Below the pieces are notes generated by a model that was given only the letters and a program-made list of their open reading frames with translations, was not told where the DNA came from and ran no database searches. This document shows, one piece after another, positions 5,988-7,270 of a stretch of 7,270 bases of DNA. Every line of letters begins with the position of its first letter. The stretch's first letter is position 1. The DNA lies in the NCBI GenBank assembly GCA_030631725.1, contig DAOVKO010000103.1, forward strand, positions 1 through 7,270, in the 5' to 3' direction. Both the position numbers and the translations under genes were made by a program. This stretch comes from Actinomycetes bacterium. Its GTDB lineage: Bacteria; Planctomycetota; Phycisphaerae; JAACET01.

Positions 5988-6842
5988 ATGGCTTATAGGC
6001 GCGAAAGACCTCTTTTGGCGGACGGATACCGCAGCAGCTTCTATTGCTGGGACGGGCACGGGCGTGTGGGCGACTGCCTGTTGTACCTGCACGGGATCGA
6101 ATCGCACGCAGGCTGGTTCATTGAGAGTGCCTCGCTGATGAATGCCCGCGGCTGGCCGGTGGTGTTGGCCGAACGCAGAGGCAGCGGGCGCAACACCGAG
6201 GACCGCGGTCATACCCGTAGCTACAGGCAATTATTGGCCGACGTGTTCTGCGCGGCTCGGTACTGTCAGCAGCACTGGCCCACTTGCCGGGTTCACTTGG
6301 CGGGGGTAAGCTGGGGGGGTAAGCTGGCCTTGGCGGCAGCCCTGAAACGCCCGGAGTTTTTCGCTTCGCTGACTATGATAACCCCGGGGATTTTTCCGCA
6401 GGTGAGTTTGTCGGCCAAGCAGAAATTGGCTGTTCTGTTCAAGCACCTCTTCAAGCCCAAGGCCATGCTGGCGGTGCCCCTGGAAGATGCAAAGCTTTTT
6501 ACGGACAATCCGGAGCAAATCGACTTTATCGAACACGACGAGCTGCGTCTGCACCGGGCGAGCGTGAGTTTTTTCTGGTCGTCCTATCGGTTGGACAAGT
6601 TGATCCAGCGGAAGGGTCATCGGTTGGCCATGCCTGTGCACCTGCTGCTGAGCGGACGGGATCGGATTATCGATTCGGAAAAGACGCGGGCCTGGTTCGA
6701 GCGCTGCACGGCCCCGGAGAAATATCTGAGCGAATTTCCTGATTCGGCCCACACCCTGGAGTTCGCCCGGGACAACCGCGGTTTTCTGGAAGCCTTTGGC
6801 GGATGGTTGGATAAACAGTCTCAACAGGAGTCGCCAAGATGA
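5988..6842 (+). CDS. Alpha/beta hydrolase (lysophospholipase-like)
   Basis: A 284-aa cytosolic serine hydrolase of the alpha/beta fold with no signal peptide. YLHGIESH (33-40) is the oxyanion-hole region. GVSWG (106-110) is the nucleophile elbow with S108. SGRDRIID (222-229) supplies the acid D225, and DSAHTLEF (252-259) supplies H255. The cap (about 135-200) is rich in K and hydrophobic residues, as in monoacylglycerol-lipase and lysophospholipase relatives, but the substrate is not predictable. The start is uncertain: the ATG at 5988 has GGGGAGG only 3 nt upstream; a GTG at 5928 would add 20 residues and overlap the cyclophilin-like gene, but has no good binding site. It is followed by an ATGA overlap with the next hydrolase, so the two are co-translated. 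Confidence 0.88.
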   Translation: MAYRRERPLLADGYRSSFYCWDGHGRVGDCLLYLHGIESHAGWFIESASLMNARGWPVVLAERRGSGRNTEDRGHTRSYRQLLADVFCAARYCQQHWPTCRVHLAGVSWGGKLALAAALKRPEFFASLTMITPGIFPQVSLSAKQKLAVLFKHLFKPKAMLAVPLEDAKLFTDNPEQIDFIEHDELRLHRASVSFFWSSYRLDKLIQRKGHRLAMPVHLLLSGRDRIIDSEKTRAWFERCTAPEKYLSEFPDSAHTLEFARDNRGFLEAFGGWLDKQSQQESPR

Positions 6843-7270
6843 AGAAGTACAGGAGAAGACCTGTGGTGGCGTTGGCCATGGGAGTTTTGGTCTGGTCGGG
6901 GCTTATGACCGGCTGCGGGTGGAAGGGGCTATTCGGTGGCGTTGGGGCCAAGAAGATTCAGGTCCAGACCCATTACACCGAGACCTCCGACGGCTGGCGG
7001 CTGCAGGTGGACCGTTATCAGCCGACAAAGCCCGACCCGGCAAACAATCCGGTGGTGCTCTGTCATGGTCTGAGCTACAACAACCGCTTTTGGGATTTGA
7101 CGAAGAAGACCTCACTGGCCCGATACCTGGCCGAACGGGGCTACGATGTCTGGACGGTATCTTTGCGTGGGGCGGGGCTTTCAGATCAGCCGGTCTCCAG
7201 CGTGATGCGCAAGATCGGCACCGCCTCGATCGATCCGAACTTTTTGCTTACGATCAACCAACGCAGCCTG
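6839..7270 (+). CDS. Lipoprotein alpha/beta hydrolase, C-terminus outside window
   Basis: The first 144 residues of a second alpha/beta hydrolase, cut by the right edge. It starts with a basic n-region (KKYRRR), a hydrophobic stretch (VVALAMGVLVWSGLM, 9-23) and MTGC (23-26), a plausible lipobox placing the lipid on C26. That predicts an outer or inner membrane lipoprotein facing the periplasm. VVLCHGLSYNNRFWDL (72-87) is the oxyanion-hole region, and DVWTVSLRGAGLSDQ (104-118) is the strand and loop typical of this fold. The nucleophile elbow lies beyond the window, so activity cannot be judged. The ATG overlaps the previous stop (ATGA at 6839-6842), so it belongs to the same transcript. It may act on an envelope lipid or ester, paired with its cytosolic neighbour; this is inference. 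Confidence 0.82.
   Translation, partial: MKKYRRRPVVALAMGVLVWSGLMTGCGWKGLFGGVGAKKIQVQTHYTETSDGWRLQVDRYQPTKPDPANNPVVLCHGLSYNNRFWDLTKKTSLARYLAERGYDVWTVSLRGAGLSDQPVSSVMRKIGTASIDPNFLLTINQRSL

Overview
The window is bacterial chromosomal DNA, moderately GC-rich (high fifties percent in a sampled stretch of the glyS region). The mix of an O-acetylhomoserine sulfhydrylase, a single-RRM glycine-tailed protein, a homodimeric-type glycyl-tRNA synthetase and a lipoprotein alpha/beta hydrolase would suit a Planctomycetota-like or other Gram-negative bacterium. That assignment is a guess; no rRNA or lineage marker is present.

Layout. Positions 1-890 (minus) hold the N-terminal 296 residues of a MetY-type sulfhydrylase, with its own promoter and a leader of about 30 nt. 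Positions 891-1484 carry no convincing gene. This stretch contains a strong minus-strand terminator and a run of inverted repeats that could be a structured RNA or the 3' end of the next transcript. Positions 1485-1781 (minus) encode a 98-aa RRM RNA-binding protein with a nine-glycine tail and a clear promoter. Positions 1900-2315 are noncoding: an orphan plus-strand terminator, then a good plus-strand promoter.

Positions 2316-3561 (plus) form a compact two-gene operon of lower GC than the flanks. It encodes a DUF488 protein and a 255-aa protein with a CxxxxCxxH plus CxxC zinc-site-like signature. Neither has a firm function. This pair is the best candidate here for an undescribed (possibly mobile or defence-associated) system. 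Positions 3562-4055 are intergenic and hold a possible 26-aa minus-strand membrane peptide, a weak terminator-like hairpin and the glyS promoter and leader.

Positions 4056 to the right edge (plus) form a tightly packed run: glyS (glycyl-tRNA synthetase), a cyclophilin-like fold protein starting 2 nt after it, a cytosolic alpha/beta hydrolase, and a lipoprotein-type alpha/beta hydrolase whose start overlaps the previous stop (ATGA). The last is cut by the window edge. The spacing suggests one transcript from the promoter at 3912-3939, but nothing in the sequence links the hydrolases to translation.

Three minus-strand promoters (metY, rrm and the small peptide) share the same -10 hexamer, TAGAAG, each exactly 17 nt from a TTG-type -35. 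This is useful internal support for those promoter calls.
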